A stretch of DNA of 64,000 nucleotides, taken from Sipunculus nudus. Lineage: Eukaryota > Annelida > Sipuncula > Golfingiida > Sipunculidae. The translations under genes were made by a program, and so were the position numbers. Within the stretch, counting starts at the first letter, position 1. Every line of letters begins with the position of its first letter. The notes beneath the pieces were generated by a model that was not told where the DNA came from, ran no database searches, and worked only from the letters and a program-made list of their open reading frames with translations. Below, in pieces: positions 45,650 to 59,795 of the stretch. The DNA is taken from NCBI GenBank assembly GCA_026874595.1, contig CM049310.1:41669558-41733557 (forward strand). Direction: 5' to 3'.

Positions 45650-47521
45650 GATATATTTTTAGCCATCCTTAGATTGCCCCTCGATATTTCACCTGAGAAT
45701 TTCTTCTTCCCGCTCACTTAGACCGCAGATAATTTAGGTTCGTCATTAGACCTTGGTCGATCTTTTCTGTTAACGTTTTCATACATATTTTGTAGGGAAT
45801 TTCTCGAAATCAAATGACCGGGTGCCACAGCTCATACTAAAACATTAAAAGTATTTCAGAATATAAAATAATATAGCTTTTCACCGATCACATGTGCTTA
45901 CCTGCAAATTTAGTTTTAATTGCTGTGGAGAAAGTGCATACATCTTGTTAATCCTAATATTTCAATTCGACAACCTCTGATTTATACTCACTTAAACTAT
46001 AGCGTGGTTACAATATTATCGCCTACAGCCATGGGTCATGGGAGAAAGGGTTACTTGGGTTAATAGGTTAAAAATGTGATTTCGCATGGGGGTTCGAACC
46101 CTGGACCATTGGCGTGTGAGGCGACCCTGAGAGCCACTACACTTCGAAACCGTTCGACAATGAACTTCAGTCATTCTGAAGCTTAAGGATCATGTGCTAA
46201 CTTGTTTTTTGGAGACCAGTTGGATATTGGATAGGGGGAAACTCACTTTGATTTTGAATCCAACCAGTCCAAAATAAAACAAATGAAGTATTAATATGAT
46301 TCATGTTCAAACAATCCCTAACTGGGAGCATGTTCTACTTCAAATATCAACGATATAGGATATTCAAGATCAAGTCAAAGTATCCTATGGATACTGCAGA
46401 TCATGTACAAATGTGATAGGAGAAAAAGTTTATGTCAAGAAAAAAATGAAACTGGAAAGTTCTACAAAAATAATCAGTAATATCACTGAAGGACCTGAAT
46501 TAAGGATGACTTCAAATTTTTACATTCAATCATGATGAACTTTATTGGAACGGATCGTACAGCACTTTTTCAATTCGAAATCTTAAACTCATGCCAGGGA
46601 ACAGATAGGTTGCGATATGTCGCTCATTTAAAAAAAAGATACTTTCTTGTCAGTATTGGAGAATGATGAATAAAAATATGTAGCTGTCGTATTCGACATG
46701 TATAAATTTACCGCGAAGGCACTAGAGTATCATCCTTACACCCATTTCAATTGCTGTTCAGTAAATGAATATATCTCATTGGTCGTTATATTTTTAAAAT
46801 CGACAATCCTTAATTTATACAAACTTAAACAAAGGACTTTATAAATAATATCTACTCTAGCTTGTGACATGTGAAACATGGATTTTCAGGAGGAGGTAAA
46901 TAGTCTAAGTATTTCGGTTTACGCTCTGGTTCGAAATTAGGACCTGCCGTGTGTGAGATCAACGTGAGAGCGATCAGGCTCGAATCCACTGGGTATCATA
47001 CTTCGGTTCTTCTTAAGCATAACAATGATATGCCATACCATATCTCGAGGCCAGTTGAAGACTGCGCAGGGGAAAGCTCCTCTTTGGTTTGTTATCTGAT
47101 CAGTCCATAAATAATATGACGTATAAATACGATTAAAAATCAGACGATTCCTAACTAGGAGGATACTCTCCTTCAGACATGAACAACGACAATATCAGTT
47201 GAACCAAAGTCAGATAAAGCCTGTGCTTCATACTTATATTTTAACAATATTAGAAACAAAAGTAAGAAGATGTAGCTTTTGATCGTATCACAGATGCGCA
47301 GCTGCAAATCAATTTAATATACTGTGGAGATAAAAATAGTCACTTCTGAACATGCTTCAAGTGACGAACAGGAACTGAATTAAGCTTGATCACTCGGATG
47401 GATAAAACGAATATTCGCTTATTGATATTTCACAAATTACGACATGAAGTATCTTATAATTATGTGTCATCCAGTACATGCAAATGATGAAAAATGGTGG
47501 AGGTTATATTTGGCAAAAATG

Positions 47522-47594
47522 TGGTTCCGCTGGGGTTCGAACCCAGGACCTTTCGCGTGTGAGGCGAACGTGATAGCCACTACACTACGAAACC
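47522..47594 (-). tRNA. tRNA-Val (CAC), U21
   Basis: Array consensus gene in long-unit flanks. Confidence 0.95.
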
Positions 47595-48001
47595 GCTCGA
47601 TATCGTGCCTTCTTTATTCTGAAGCTCAAGGATATTACAGCTAATCTTTTATGCGACATCCTCTGCAGACGAAAGTGGGGTACTTCTTATCTCAGTTAAG
47701 AATCCGGTCACTACATAAATAACTATATATGATTTTCATTTTTTAATACAATAATAATTCCTATTATATTCTTGTTTAAATGTCAACTACATAGGTTTGA
47801 GCCAAGATGAAATAAAAATTAACTTATCTTAACGTCACACCTTGTAAGCTGTTAAAGGAGGACGCCGGAAAATATTTACAATTAAATTGGGCAAAAAATG
47901 TGAAACCTGGATTCAGGAAAATCTGAAATTTAAGTATTCATACATGATGAACAAAAATGGAACAATAGACTCTTCGAATTTAACTTCGACACTGTTAAGT
48001 T

Positions 48002-48072
48002 GGCTCGTTGGTGTAGGAGTAAGATTCTCGCTTCGGGTGCTAGAGCTTCCGGGTTCTATCCCGGACGAGCCC
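48002..48072 (+). pseudogene. Degenerate tRNA-Pro (CGG), U22
   Basis: Same 71-nt allele as U20. Confidence 0.75.
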
Positions 48073-49359
48073 GGTATATTTTAGCCATCATTCGATTGCC
48101 CCTCGATCTTTGACCCGAGAATTTCTTCTTCCCGCTCACTAAGACAGCAGGTAATTTAGGTTCGCCATCAGACCTTGGTCGATCTTTTCTGTTAACGTTT
48201 TCACACATATTTTGTAGGGAATTTCTCGAAATCAAATGACCGGGTGCCACAGCTCATACTAAAACATTAAAAGTATTTCAGAATATAAAATAATATAGCT
48301 TTTCACCGATCACATGTGCTTACCTGCAAATTTAGTTTTAATTGCTGTTGAGAAAGTGCATACATCTTGTTAATCCTAATATTTCAATTCGACAACCTCT
48401 GATTTATACTCACTAAAACTATAGCGTGGTTACAATATTATCGCCTACAGCAATGGGTCATGGGAGAGAGGGTTACCTGGTTTAATAGGTTAGAAATGTG
48501 ATTTCGCATGGGGGTTCGAACCCTGGACCATTGGCGTGTGAGGCGACCCTGGGAGCCACTACACTTCGAAACCGTTCGATAATGAACTTCAGTCATTCTG
48601 AAGCGTAAGGATCATGTGCAAACTTGTTTTTTGGAGACCAGTTGGATATTGGATAGGGGGAAACTCACTTTGATTTTAAATTCAACCAGTCCAAAATAAA
48701 ACAAATGAAGTATTAATATGATTAATGTTCAAACAATCCCTAACTGGGAGCTGGGGTTTACGCTCTGGTTCGAAATTAGGACCTGCCGCGTGTGAGATCA
48801 ACGTGAGAGCGATCAGGCTCGAATCCGCTGGGTATCATACTTCGGTTCTTCTTAAGCATAACAATGATATGCCAAACCATATCCCGAGGCCAGTTGAAGA
48901 CTGCGCAGGGGAAAACTCCTCTTTGGTTTGTTATCTGATCAGTCCAATAATAATATGAAGTATAAATACGATTAAAAATCAGACGATTCCTAACTAGGAG
49001 GATAGTCTCCTTCAGACATGAACAACGACAATATAAGTAGAACCAAAGTCAGATAAGCCTGTGCTACATACTTATATTTTAACAATATTGGAAACAAAAG
49101 TAAGAAGATGTAGCTTTTGATCGTATCACAGATGCGCAGCTGCAAATCAATTTAATATACTGTGGAGATAAAAATGGTCACTTCTGAACATGCTTCAAGT
49201 GACGAACAGGAACTGAATTAAGCTTGATCACTCGGATGGATAAAACGAATATTCGCTTATTGATATTTCACAAATTACGACCTGAAGTATCCTATAATTA
49301 TGTCTGATCCAGTACATGCAAATGATAAAAAATGGTGGAGGTTATATTTGGGAAAAATA

Positions 49360-49432
49360 TGGTTCCGCTGGGGTTCGAACCCAGGACCTTTCGCGTGTGA
49401 GGCGAACGTGATAGCCACTACACTACGAAACC
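49360..49432 (-). tRNA. tRNA-Val (CAC), U22
   Basis: Array consensus gene, T5 terminator. Confidence 0.95.
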
Positions 49433-49838
49433 GCTCGATATCGTGCTTTTTTCATTCTGAAGCTCAAGGATATTTTAGCTAATCTTTTATGCGACATCAT
49501 CTGCAGACCAAGGTGTTGTACTTCTTACCTCAGTTAAGAATCCGGTCACTACATAAATAACTATATATGATTTTCATTTTAAATACAATAATAATTCCTA
49601 TTATATTCCTGTTTAAATGTCAACTACATAGGTTTGAGCCAAGATGAAATAAAAATTAACATACCTTAACGTCACACCTTGTAAGCTGTAAAATGAGGAC
49701 GCCGGAAAATATTTACAATGAAAATGGGCAAAAAATGTGAGACCTGGATTCAGGAAAATCTGAAATGTAAGTATTCATACATATTGAACAAAAATGGAAC
49801 AATAGACTCTTCGAATTTCACTTCGACACTGTTAAGTT

Positions 49839-49910
49839 GGCTCGTTGGTCTAGGGGTATGATTCTCGCTTCGGGTGCGAGAGGTCCCGGGTTCAATTCCC
49901 GGACGAGCCC
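49839..49910 (+). tRNA. tRNA-Pro (CGG), U23
   Basis: Array consensus, 72 nt, T5 terminator. Confidence 0.93.
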
Positions 49911-51198
49911 GATATATTTTTAGCCATCCTTAGATTGCCCCTCGATATTTCACCTGAGAATTTCTTCTTCCCGCTCACTTAGACCGCAGATAATTTAGGT
50001 TCGTCATTAGACCTTGGTCGATCTTTTCTGTTAACGTTTTCATACATATTTTGTAGGGAATTTCTCGAAATCAAATGACCGGGTGCCACAGCTCATACTA
50101 AAACATTAAAAGTATTTCAGAATATAAAATAATATAGCTTTTCACCGATCACATGTGCTTACCTGCAAATTTAGTTTTAATTGCTGTGGAGAAAGTGCAT
50201 ACATCTTGTTAATCCTAATATTTCAATTCGACAACCTCTGATTTACACTCACTAAAACTATAGCGTGGTTACAATATTATCGCCTACAGCCATGGGTCAT
50301 GGGAGAGAGGGTTACCTGGTTTAATAGGTTAAAAATGTGATTTCGCATGGGGGTTCGAACCCTGGACCATTGGCGTGTGAGGCGACCCTGAGAGCCACTA
50401 CACTTCGAAACCGTTCGATAATGAACTTCAGTCATTCTGAAGCGTAAGGATCATGTGCAAACTTGTTTTTTGGAGACCAGTTGGATATTGGATAGGGGGA
50501 AGCTCACTTTGATTTTAAATTCAACCAGTCCAAAATAAAACAAATGAAGTATTAATATGATTCATGTTCGAAGAATCCCTAACTGGGAGCTAGGGTTTAC
50601 GCTCTGATTTGAAATAAGGACCTGCCGCGTGTGAGATCAACGTGAGAGCGATCAGGCTCGAATCCGCTGGGTATCATACTTCGGTTCTTCTTAAGCATAA
50701 CAATGATATGCCAAACCATATCCCGAGGCCAGTTGAAGACTGCGCAGGGGAAAACTCCTCTTTGGTTTGTTATCTGATCAGTCCATAAATAATATGAAGT
50801 ATAAATACGATTAAAAATCAGACGATTCCTAACTAGGAGAATACTCTCCTTCAGACATGAACAACGACAATATCAGTTGAACCAAAGTCAGATAAGCCTG
50901 TGCTTCATACTTATATTTTAACAATATTGGAAACAAAAGTAAGAAGATGTAGCTTTTGATCGTATCACAGATGCGCAGCTGCAAATCAATTTAATATACT
51001 GTGGAGATAAAAATGGTCACTTCTGAATATGCTTCAAGAGACGAACAGGATCTGAATTAAGCTTGATCACTCGGATGGATAAAACGAATATTCGCTTATT
51101 GATATTTCACAAATTACGACCTGAAGTATCCTATAATTATGTCTGATCCAGTACATGCAAATGATAAAAAATGGTGGAGGTTATATTTGGGAAAAATA

Positions 51199-51271
51199 TG
51201 GTTCCGCTGGGGTTCGAACCCAGGACCTTTCGCGTGTGAGGCGAACGTGATAGCCACTACACTACGAAACC
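51199..51271 (-). tRNA. tRNA-Val (CAC), U23
   Basis: Array consensus gene, T5 terminator. Confidence 0.95.
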
Positions 51272-51677
51272 GCTCGATATCGTGCCTTCTTCATTCTGAA
51301 GCTCAAGGATATTTTAGCTAATCTTTTATGCGACATCATCTGCAGACCAAGGTGGGGTACTTCTTACCTCAGTTAAGAATCCGGTCACTACATAAATAAC
51401 TATATATGATTTTCATTTTAAATACAATAATAATTCCTATTATATTCCTGTTTAAATGTCAACTACATAGGTTTGAGCCAAGATGAAATAAAAATTAACA
51501 TACCTTAACGTCACACCTTGTAAGCTGTAAAAGGAGGACGCCGGAAAATATTTACAATGAAAATGGGCAAAAAATGTGAGACCTGGATTCAGGAAAATCT
51601 GAAATGTAAGTATTCATACATATTGAACAAAAATGGAACAATAGACTCTTCGAATTTCACTTCGACACTGTTAAGTT

Positions 51678-51749
51678 GGCTCGTTGGTCTAGGGGTATGA
51701 TTCTCGCTTCGGGTGCGAGAGGTCCCGGGTTCAATTCCCGGACGAGCCC
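51678..51749 (+). tRNA. tRNA-Pro (CGG), U24
   Basis: Array consensus, 72 nt, T5 terminator. Confidence 0.93.
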
Positions 51750-53622
51750 GATATATTTTTAGCCATCCTTAGATTGCCCCTCGATCTTTCACCTGAGAAT
51801 TTCTTCTTCCCGCTCACTTAGACCGCAGATAATTTAGGTTCGTCATTAGACCTTGGTCGATCTTTTCTGTTAACGTTTTCATACATATTTTGTAGGGAAT
51901 TTCTCGAAATCAAATGACCGGGTGCCACAGCTCATACTAAAACATTAAAATTATTTCAGAATATAAAATAATATAGCTTTTCACCGATCACATGTGCTTA
52001 CCTGCAAATTTAGTTTTAATTGCTGTGGAGAAAGTGCATACATCTTGTTAATCCTAATATTTCAATTCGACAACCTCTGATTTATACTCACTTAAACTAT
52101 AGCGTGGTTACAATATTATCGCCTACAGCCATGGGTCATGGGAGAAAGGGTTACTTGGGTTAATAGGTTAAAAATGTGATTTCGCATGGGGGTTCGAACC
52201 CTGGACCATTGGCGTGTGAGGCGACCCTGAGAGCCACTACACTTCGAAACCGTTCGACAATGAACTTCAGTCATTCTGAAGCTTAAGGATCATGTGCTAA
52301 CTTGTTTTTTGGAGACCAGTTGGATATTGGATAGGGGGAAACTCACTTTGATTTTGAATCCAACCAGTCCAAAATAAAACAAATGAAGTATTAATATGAT
52401 TCATGTTCAAACAATCCCTAACTGGGAGCATGTTCTACTTCAAATATCAACGATATAGGATATTCAAGATCAAGTCAAAGTATCCTATGGATACTGCAGA
52501 TCATGTACAAATGTGATAGGAGAAAAAGTTTATGTCAAGAAAAAAATGAAACTGGAAAGTTCTACAAAAATAATCAGTAATATCACTGAAGGACCTGAAT
52601 TAAGGATGACTTCAAATTTTTACATTCAATCATGATGAACTTTATTGGAACGGATCGTACAGCACTTTTTCAATTCGAAATCTTAAACTCATGCCAGGGA
52701 ACAGATAGGTTGCGATATGTCGCTCATTTAAAAAAAAAGATACTTTCTTGTCAGTATTGGAGAATGATGAATAAAAATATGTAGCTGTCGTATTCGACAT
52801 GTATAAATTCACCGCGAAGGCACTAGAGTATCATCCTTACACCCATTTCAATTGCTGTTCAGTAAATGAATATATCTCATTGGTCGTTATATTTTTAAAA
52901 TCGACAATCCTTAATTTATACAAACTTAAACAAAGGACTTTATAAATAATATCTACTCTAGCTTGTGACATGTGAAACATGGATTTTCAGGAGGAGGTAA
53001 ATAGTCTAAGTATTTCGGTTTACGCTCTGGTTCGAAATTAGGACCTGCCGTGTGTGAGATCAACGTGAGAGCGATCAGGCTCGAATCCGCTGGGTATCAT
53101 ACTTCGGTTCTTCTTAAGCATAACAATGATATGCCATACCATATCTCGAGGCCAGTTGAAGACTGCGCAGGGGAAAGCTCCTCTTTGGTTTGTTATCTGA
53201 TCAGTCCATAAATAATATGACGTATAAATACGATTAAAAATCAGACGATTCCTAACTAGGAGGATACTCTCCTTCAGACATGAACAACGACAATATCAGT
53301 TGAACCAAAGTCAGATAAAGCCTGTGCTTCATACTTATATTTTAACAATATTAGAAACAAAAGTAAGAAGATGTAGCTTTTGATCGTATCACAGATGCGC
53401 ACCTGCAAATCAATTTAATATACTGTGGAGATAAAAATAGTCACTTCTGAACATGCTTCAAGTGACGAACAGGAACTGAATTAAGCTTGATCACTCGGAT
53501 GGATAAAACGAATATTCGCTTATTGATATTTCACAAATTACGACATGAAGTATCTTATAATTATGTGTCATCCAGTACATGCAAATGATGAAAAATGGTG
53601 GAGGTTATATTTGGCAAAAATG

Positions 53623-53695
53623 TGGTTCCGCTGGGGTTCGAACCCAGGACCTTTCGCGTGTGAGGCGAACGTGATAGCCACTACACTACGAAACC
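53623..53695 (-). tRNA. tRNA-Val (CAC), U24
   Basis: Array consensus gene in long-unit flanks. Confidence 0.95.
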
Positions 53696-54102
53696 GCTCG
53701 ATATCGTGCCTTCTTTATTCTGAAGCTCAAGGATATTACAGCTAATATTTTATGCGACATCCTCTGCAGACGAAAGTGGGGTACTTCTTACCTCAGTTAA
53801 GAATCCGGTCACTACATAAATAACTATATATGATTTTCATTTTTTAATACAATAATAATTCCTATTATATTCTTGTTTAAATGTCAACTACATAGGTTTG
53901 AGCCAAGATGAAATAAAAATTAACTTATCTTAACGTCACACCTTGTAAGCTGTTAAAGGAGGACGCCGGAAAATATTTACAATTAAATTGGGCAAAAAAT
54001 GTGAAACCTGGATTCAGGAAAATCTGAAATTTAAGTATTCATACATGATGAACAAAAATGGAACAATAGACTCCTCGAATTTAACTTCGACACTGTTAAG
54101 TT

Positions 54103-54173
54103 GGCTCGTTGGTGTAGGAGTAAGATTCTCGCTTCGGGTGCTAGAGCTTCCGGGTTCTATCCCGGACGAGCCC
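54103..54173 (+). pseudogene. Degenerate tRNA-Pro (CGG), U25
   Basis: 71-nt allele with six-base T-loop and mismatched anticodon stem. Confidence 0.75.
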
Positions 54174-55459
54174 GGTATATTTTAGCCATCATTCGATTGC
54201 CCCTCGATCTTTGACCCGAGAATTTCTTCTTCCCGCTCACTAAGACAGCAGGTAATTTAGGTTCGCCATCAGACCTTGGTCGATCTTTTCTGTTAACGTT
54301 TTCACACATATTTTGTAGGGAATTTCTCGAAATCAAATGACCGGGTGCCACAGCTCATACTAAAACATTAAAAGTATTTCAGAATATAAAATAATACAGC
54401 TTTTCACCGATCACATGTGCTTACCTGCAAATTTAGTTTTAATTGCTGTTGAGAAAGTGCATACATCTTGTTAATCCTAATATTTCAATTCGACAACCTC
54501 TGATTTTACTCACTAAAACTATAGCGTGGTTACAATATTATCGCCTACAGCAATGGGTCATGGGAGAGAGGGTTACCTGGTTTAATAGGTTAGAAATGTG
54601 ATTTCGCATGGGGGTTCGAACCCTGGACCATTGGCGTGTGAGGCGACCCTGGGAGCCACTACACTTCGAAACCGTTCGATAATGAACTTCAGTCATTCTG
54701 AAGCGTAAGGATCATGTGCAAACTTGTTTTTTGGAGACCAGTTGGATATTGGATAGGGGGAAACTCACTTTGATTTTAAATTCAACCAGTCCAAAATAAA
54801 ACAAATGAAGTATTAATATGATTAATGTTCAAACAATCCCTAACTGGGAGCTGGGGTTTACGCTCTGGTTCGAAATTAGGACCTGCCGCGTGTGAGATCA
54901 ACGTGAGAGCGATAAGGCTCGAATCCGCTGGGTATCATACTTCGGTTCTTCTTAAGCATAACAATGATATGCCAAACCATATCCCGAGGCCAGTTGAAGA
55001 CTGCGCAGGGGAAAACTCCTCTTTGGTTTGTTATCTGATCAGTCCAATAATAATATGAAGTATAAATACGATTAAAAATCAGACGATTCCTAACTAGGAG
55101 GATACTCTCCTTCAGACATGAACAACGACAATATAAGTAGAACCAAAGTCAGATAAGCCTGTGCTTCATACTTATATTTTAACAATATTGGAAACAAAAG
55201 TAAGAAGATGTAGCTTTTGATCGTATCACAGATGCGCAGCTGCAAATCAATTTAATATACTGTGGAGATAAAAATGGTCACTTCTGAACATGCTTCAAGT
55301 TACGCACAGGAACTGAATTAAGCTTGATCACTCGGATGGATAAAACGAATATTCGCTTATTGATATTTCACAAATTACGACCTGAAGTATCCTATAATTA
55401 TGTCTGATCCAGTACATGCAAATGATAAAAAATGGTGGAGGTTATATTTGGGAAAAATA

Positions 55460-55532
55460 TGGTTCCGCTGGGGTTCGAACCCAGGACCTTTCGCGTGTGA
55501 GGCGAACGTGATAGCCACTACACTACGAAACC
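55460..55532 (-). tRNA. tRNA-Val (CAC), U25
   Basis: Array consensus gene, T5 terminator. Confidence 0.95.
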
Positions 55533-55938
55533 GCTCGATATCGTGCTTTTTTCATTCTGAAGCTCAAGGATATTTTAGCTAATCTTTTATGCGACATCAT
55601 CTGCAGACCAAGGTGGGGTACTTCTTACCTCAGTTAAGAATCCGGTCACTACATAAATAACTATATATGATTTTCATTTTAAATACAATAATAATTCCTA
55701 TTATATTCCTGTTTAAATGTCAACTACATAGGTTTGAGCCAAGATGAAATAAAAATTAACATACCTTAACGTCACACCTTGTAAGCTGTAAAAGGAGGAC
55801 GCCGGAAAATATTTACAATGAAAATGGGCAAAAAATGTGAGACCTGGATTCAGGAAAATCTGAAATGTAAGTATTCATACATATTGAACAAAAATGGAAC
55901 AATAGACTCTTCGAATTTCACTTCGACACTGTTAAGTT

Positions 55939-56010
55939 GGCTCGTTGGTCTAGGGGTATGATTCTCGCTTCGGGTGCGAGAGGTCCCGGGTTCAATTCCC
56001 GGACGAGCCC
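55939..56010 (+). tRNA. tRNA-Pro (CGG), U26
   Basis: Array consensus, 72 nt, T5 terminator. Confidence 0.93.
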
Positions 56011-57298
56011 GATATATTTTTAGCCATCCTTAGATTGCCCCTCGATATTTCACCTGAGAATTTCTTCTTCCCGCTCACTTAGACCGCAGATAATTTAGGT
56101 TCGTCATTAGACCTTGGTCGATCTTTTCTGTTAACGTTTTCATACATATTTTGTAGGGAATTTCTCGAAATCAAATGACCGGGTGCCACAGCTCATACTA
56201 AAACATTAAAAGTATTTCAGAATATAAAATAATATAGCTTTTCACCGATCACATGTGCTTACCTGCAAATTTAGTTTTAATTGCTGTGGAGAAAGTGCAT
56301 ACATCTTGTTAATCCTAATATTTCAATTCGACAACCTCTGATTTACACTCACTAAAACTATAGCGTGGTTACAATATTATCGCCTACAGCCATGGGTCAT
56401 GGGAGAGAGGGTTACCTGGTTTAATAGGTTAAAAATGTGATTTCGCATGGGGGTTCGAACCCTGGACCATTGGCGTGTGAGGCGACCCTGAGAGCCACTA
56501 CACTTCGAAACCGTTCGATAATGAACTTCAGTCATTCTGAAGCGTAAGGATCATGTGCAAACTTGTTTTTTGGAGACCAGTTGGATATTGGATAGGGGGA
56601 AGCTCACTTTGATTTTAAATTCAACCAGTCCAAAATAAAACAAATGAAGTATTAATATGATTCATGTTCGAAGAATCCCTAACTGGGAGCTAGGGTTTAC
56701 GCTCTGATTTGAAATAAGGACCTGCCGCGTGTGAGATCAACGTGAGAGCGATCAGGCTCCAATCCGCTGGGTATCATACTTCGGTTCTTCTTAAGCATAA
56801 CAATGATATGCCAAACCATATCCCGAGGCCAGTTGAAGACTGCGCAGGGGAAAACTCCTCTTTGGTTTGTTATCTGATCAGTCCATAAATAATATGAAGT
56901 ATAAATACGATTAAAAATCAGACGATTCCTAACTAGGAGAATACTCTCCTTCAGACATGAACAACGACAATATAAGTAGAACCAAAGTCAGATAAGCCTG
57001 TGCTTCATACTTATATTTTAACAATATTGGAAACAAAAGTAAGAAGATGTAGCTTTTGATCGTATCACAGATGCGCAGCTGCAAATCAATTTAATATACT
57101 GTGGAGATAAAAATGGTCACTTCTGAATATGCTTCAAGAGACGAACAGGATCTGAATTAAGCTTGATCACTCGGATGGATAAAACGAATATTCGCTTATT
57201 GATATTTCACAAATTACGACCTGAAGTATCCTATAATTATGTCTGATCCAGTACATGCAAATGATGAAAAATGGTGGAGGTTATATTTGGGAAAAATA

Positions 57299-57371
57299 TG
57301 GTTCCGCTGGGGTTCGAACCCAGGACCTTTCGCGTGTGAGGCGAACGTGATAGCCACTACACTACGAAACC
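57299..57371 (-). tRNA. tRNA-Val (CAC), U26
   Basis: Array consensus gene. The back-up T6 run is shortened (GATGAAAAATGG on the plus strand), the proximal T5 is kept. Confidence 0.95.
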
Positions 57372-57777
57372 GCTCGATATCGTGCCTTCTTCATTCTGAA
57401 GCTCAAGGATATTTTAGCTAATCTTTTATGCGACATCATCTGCAGACCAAGGTGGGGTACTTCTTACCTCAGTTAAGAATCCGGTCACTACATAAATAAC
57501 TATATATGATTTTCATTTTAAATACAATAATAATTCCTATTATATTCCTGTTTAAATGTCAACTACATAGGTTTGAGCCAAGATGAAATAAAAATTAACA
57601 TACCTTAACGTCACACCTTGTAAGCTGTAAAAGGAGGACGCCGGAAAATATTTACAATGAAAATGGGCAAAAAATGTGAGACCTGGATTCAGGAAAATCT
57701 GAAATGTAAGTATTCATACATATTGAACAAAAATGGAACAATAGACTCTTCGAATTTCACTTCGACACTGTTAAGTT

Positions 57778-57849
57778 GGCTCGTTGGTCTAGGGGTATGA
57801 TTCTCGCTTCGGGTGCGAGAGGTCCCGGGTTCAATTCCCGGACGAGCCC
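57778..57849 (+). tRNA. tRNA-Pro (CGG), U27
   Basis: Array consensus, 72 nt, T5 terminator. Confidence 0.93.
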
Positions 57850-59722
57850 GATATATTTTTAGCCATCCTTAGATTGCCCCTCGATCTTTCACCTGAGAAT
57901 TTCTTCTTCCCGCTCACTTAGACCGCAGATAATTTAGGTTCGTCATTAGACCTTGGTCGATCTTTTCTGTTAACGTTTTCATACATATTTTGTAGGGAAT
58001 TTCTCGAAATCAAATGACCGGGTGCCACAGCTCATACTAAAACATTAAAATTATTTCAGAATATAAAATAATATAGCTTTTCACCGATCACATGTGCTTA
58101 CCTGCAAATTTAGTTTTAATTGCTGTGGAGAAAGTGCATACATCTTGTTAATCCTAATATTTCAATTCGACAACCTCTGATTTATACTCACTTAAACTAT
58201 AGCGTGGTTACAATATTATCGCCTACAGCCATGGGTCATGGGAGAAAGGGTTACTTGGGTTAATAGGTTAAAAATGTGATTTCGCATGGGGGTTCGAACC
58301 CTGGACCATTGGCGTGTGAGGCGACCCTGAGAGCCACTACACTTCGAAACCGTTCGACAATGAACTTCAGTCATTCTGAAGCTTAAGGATCATGTGCTAA
58401 CTTGTTTTTTGGAGACCAGTTGGATATTGGATAGGGGGAAACTCACTTTGATTTTGAATCCAACCAGTCCAAAATAAAACAAATGAAGTATTAATATGAT
58501 TCATGTTCAAACAATCCCTAACTGGGAGCATGTTCTACTTCAAATATCAACGATATAGGATATTCAAGATCAAGTCAAAGTATCCTATGGATACTGCAGA
58601 TCATGTACAAATGTGATAGGAGAAAAAGTTTATGTCAAGAAAAAAATGAAACTGGAAAGTTCTACAAAAATAATCAGTAATATCACTGAAGGACCTGAAT
58701 TAAGGATGACTTCAAATTTTTACATTCAATCATGATGAACTTTATTGGAACGGATCGTACAGCACTTTTTCAATTCGAAATCTTAAACTCATGCCAGGGA
58801 ACAGATAGGTTGCGATATGTCGCTCATTTAAAAAAAAAGATACTTTCTTGTCAGTATTGGAGAATGATGAATAAAAATATGTAGCTGTCGTATTCGACAT
58901 GTATAAATTCACCGCGAAGGCACTAGAGTATCATCCTTACACCCATTTCAATTGCTGTTCAGTAAATGAATATATCTCATTGGTCGTTATATTTTTAAAA
59001 TCGACAATCCTTAATTTATACAAACTTAAACAAAGGACTTTATAAATAATATCTACTCTAGCTTGTGACATGTGAAACATGGATTTTCAGGAGGAGGTAA
59101 ATAGTCTAAGTATTTCGGTTTACGCTCTGGTTCGAAATTAGGACCTGCCGTGTGTGAGATCAACGTGAGAGCGATCAGGCTCGAATCCGCTGGGTATCAT
59201 ACTTCGGTTCTTCTTAAGCATAACAATGATATGCCATACCATATCTCGAGGCCAGTTGAAGACTGCGCAGGGGAAAGCTCCTCTTTGGTTTGTTATCTGA
59301 TCAGTCCATAAATAATATGACGTATAAATACGATTAAAAATCAGACGATTCCTAACTAGGAGGATACTCTCCTTCAGACATGAACAACGACAATATCAGT
59401 TGAACCAAAGTCAGATAAAGCCTGTGCTTCATACTTATATTTTAACAATATTAGAAACAAAAGTAAGAAGATGTAGCTTTTGATCGTATCACAGATGCGC
59501 AGCTGCAAATCAATTTAATATACTGTGGAGATAAAAATGGTCACTTCTGAACATGCTTCAAGTGACGAACAGGAACTGAATTAAGCTTGATCACTCGGAT
59601 GGATAAAACGAATATTCGCTTATTGATATTTCACAAATTACGACCTGAAGTATCCTATAATTATGTCTGATCCAGTACATGCAAATGATAAAAAATGGTG
59701 GAGGATATATTTGGGAAAAATA

Positions 59723-59795
59723 TGGTTCCGCTGGGGTTCGAACCCAGGACCTTTCGCGTGTGAGGCGAACGTGATAGCCACTACACTACGAAACC
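59723..59795 (-). tRNA. tRNA-Val (CAC), U27
   Basis: Array consensus gene in type A-like flanks (GGATATATTTGGGAAAAATA), a marker shared with U28. Confidence 0.95.

Larger units (their letters stand above)
45414..47837. repeat. Unit U21, type C (long)
   Basis: 2424 bp. Relic 1 at 46077-46151, extra segment 46330-46914 (no gene seen), relic 2 at 46915-46987. Shares AAATTTACCGCG with U19 where other long units have AAATTCACCGCG. Confidence 0.95.
47838..49674. repeat. Unit U22, type B
   Basis: 1837 bp; near copy of U20. Relic 1 at 48499-48573, relic 2 at 48754-48826. Confidence 0.94.
49675..51513. repeat. Unit U23, type A
   Basis: 1839 bp. Relic 1 at 50338-50412, relic 2 at 50593-50665. Has AAAATGAGGACG for AAAAGGAGGACG near its start. 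Confidence 0.95.
51514..53938. repeat. Unit U24, type C (long)
   Basis: 2425 bp. Relic 1 at 52177-52251, extra segment 52430-53015 (no gene seen), relic 2 at 53016-53088. Confidence 0.95.
53939..55774. repeat. Unit U25, type B
   Basis: 1836 bp. Relic 1 at 54599-54673, relic 2 at 54854-54926 (GATAAGGCTC for GATCAGGCTC). Confidence 0.94.
55775..57613. repeat. Unit U26, type A
   Basis: 1839 bp. Relic 1 at 56438-56512, relic 2 at 56693-56765 (CTCCAATCC for CTCGAATCC). Confidence 0.95.
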
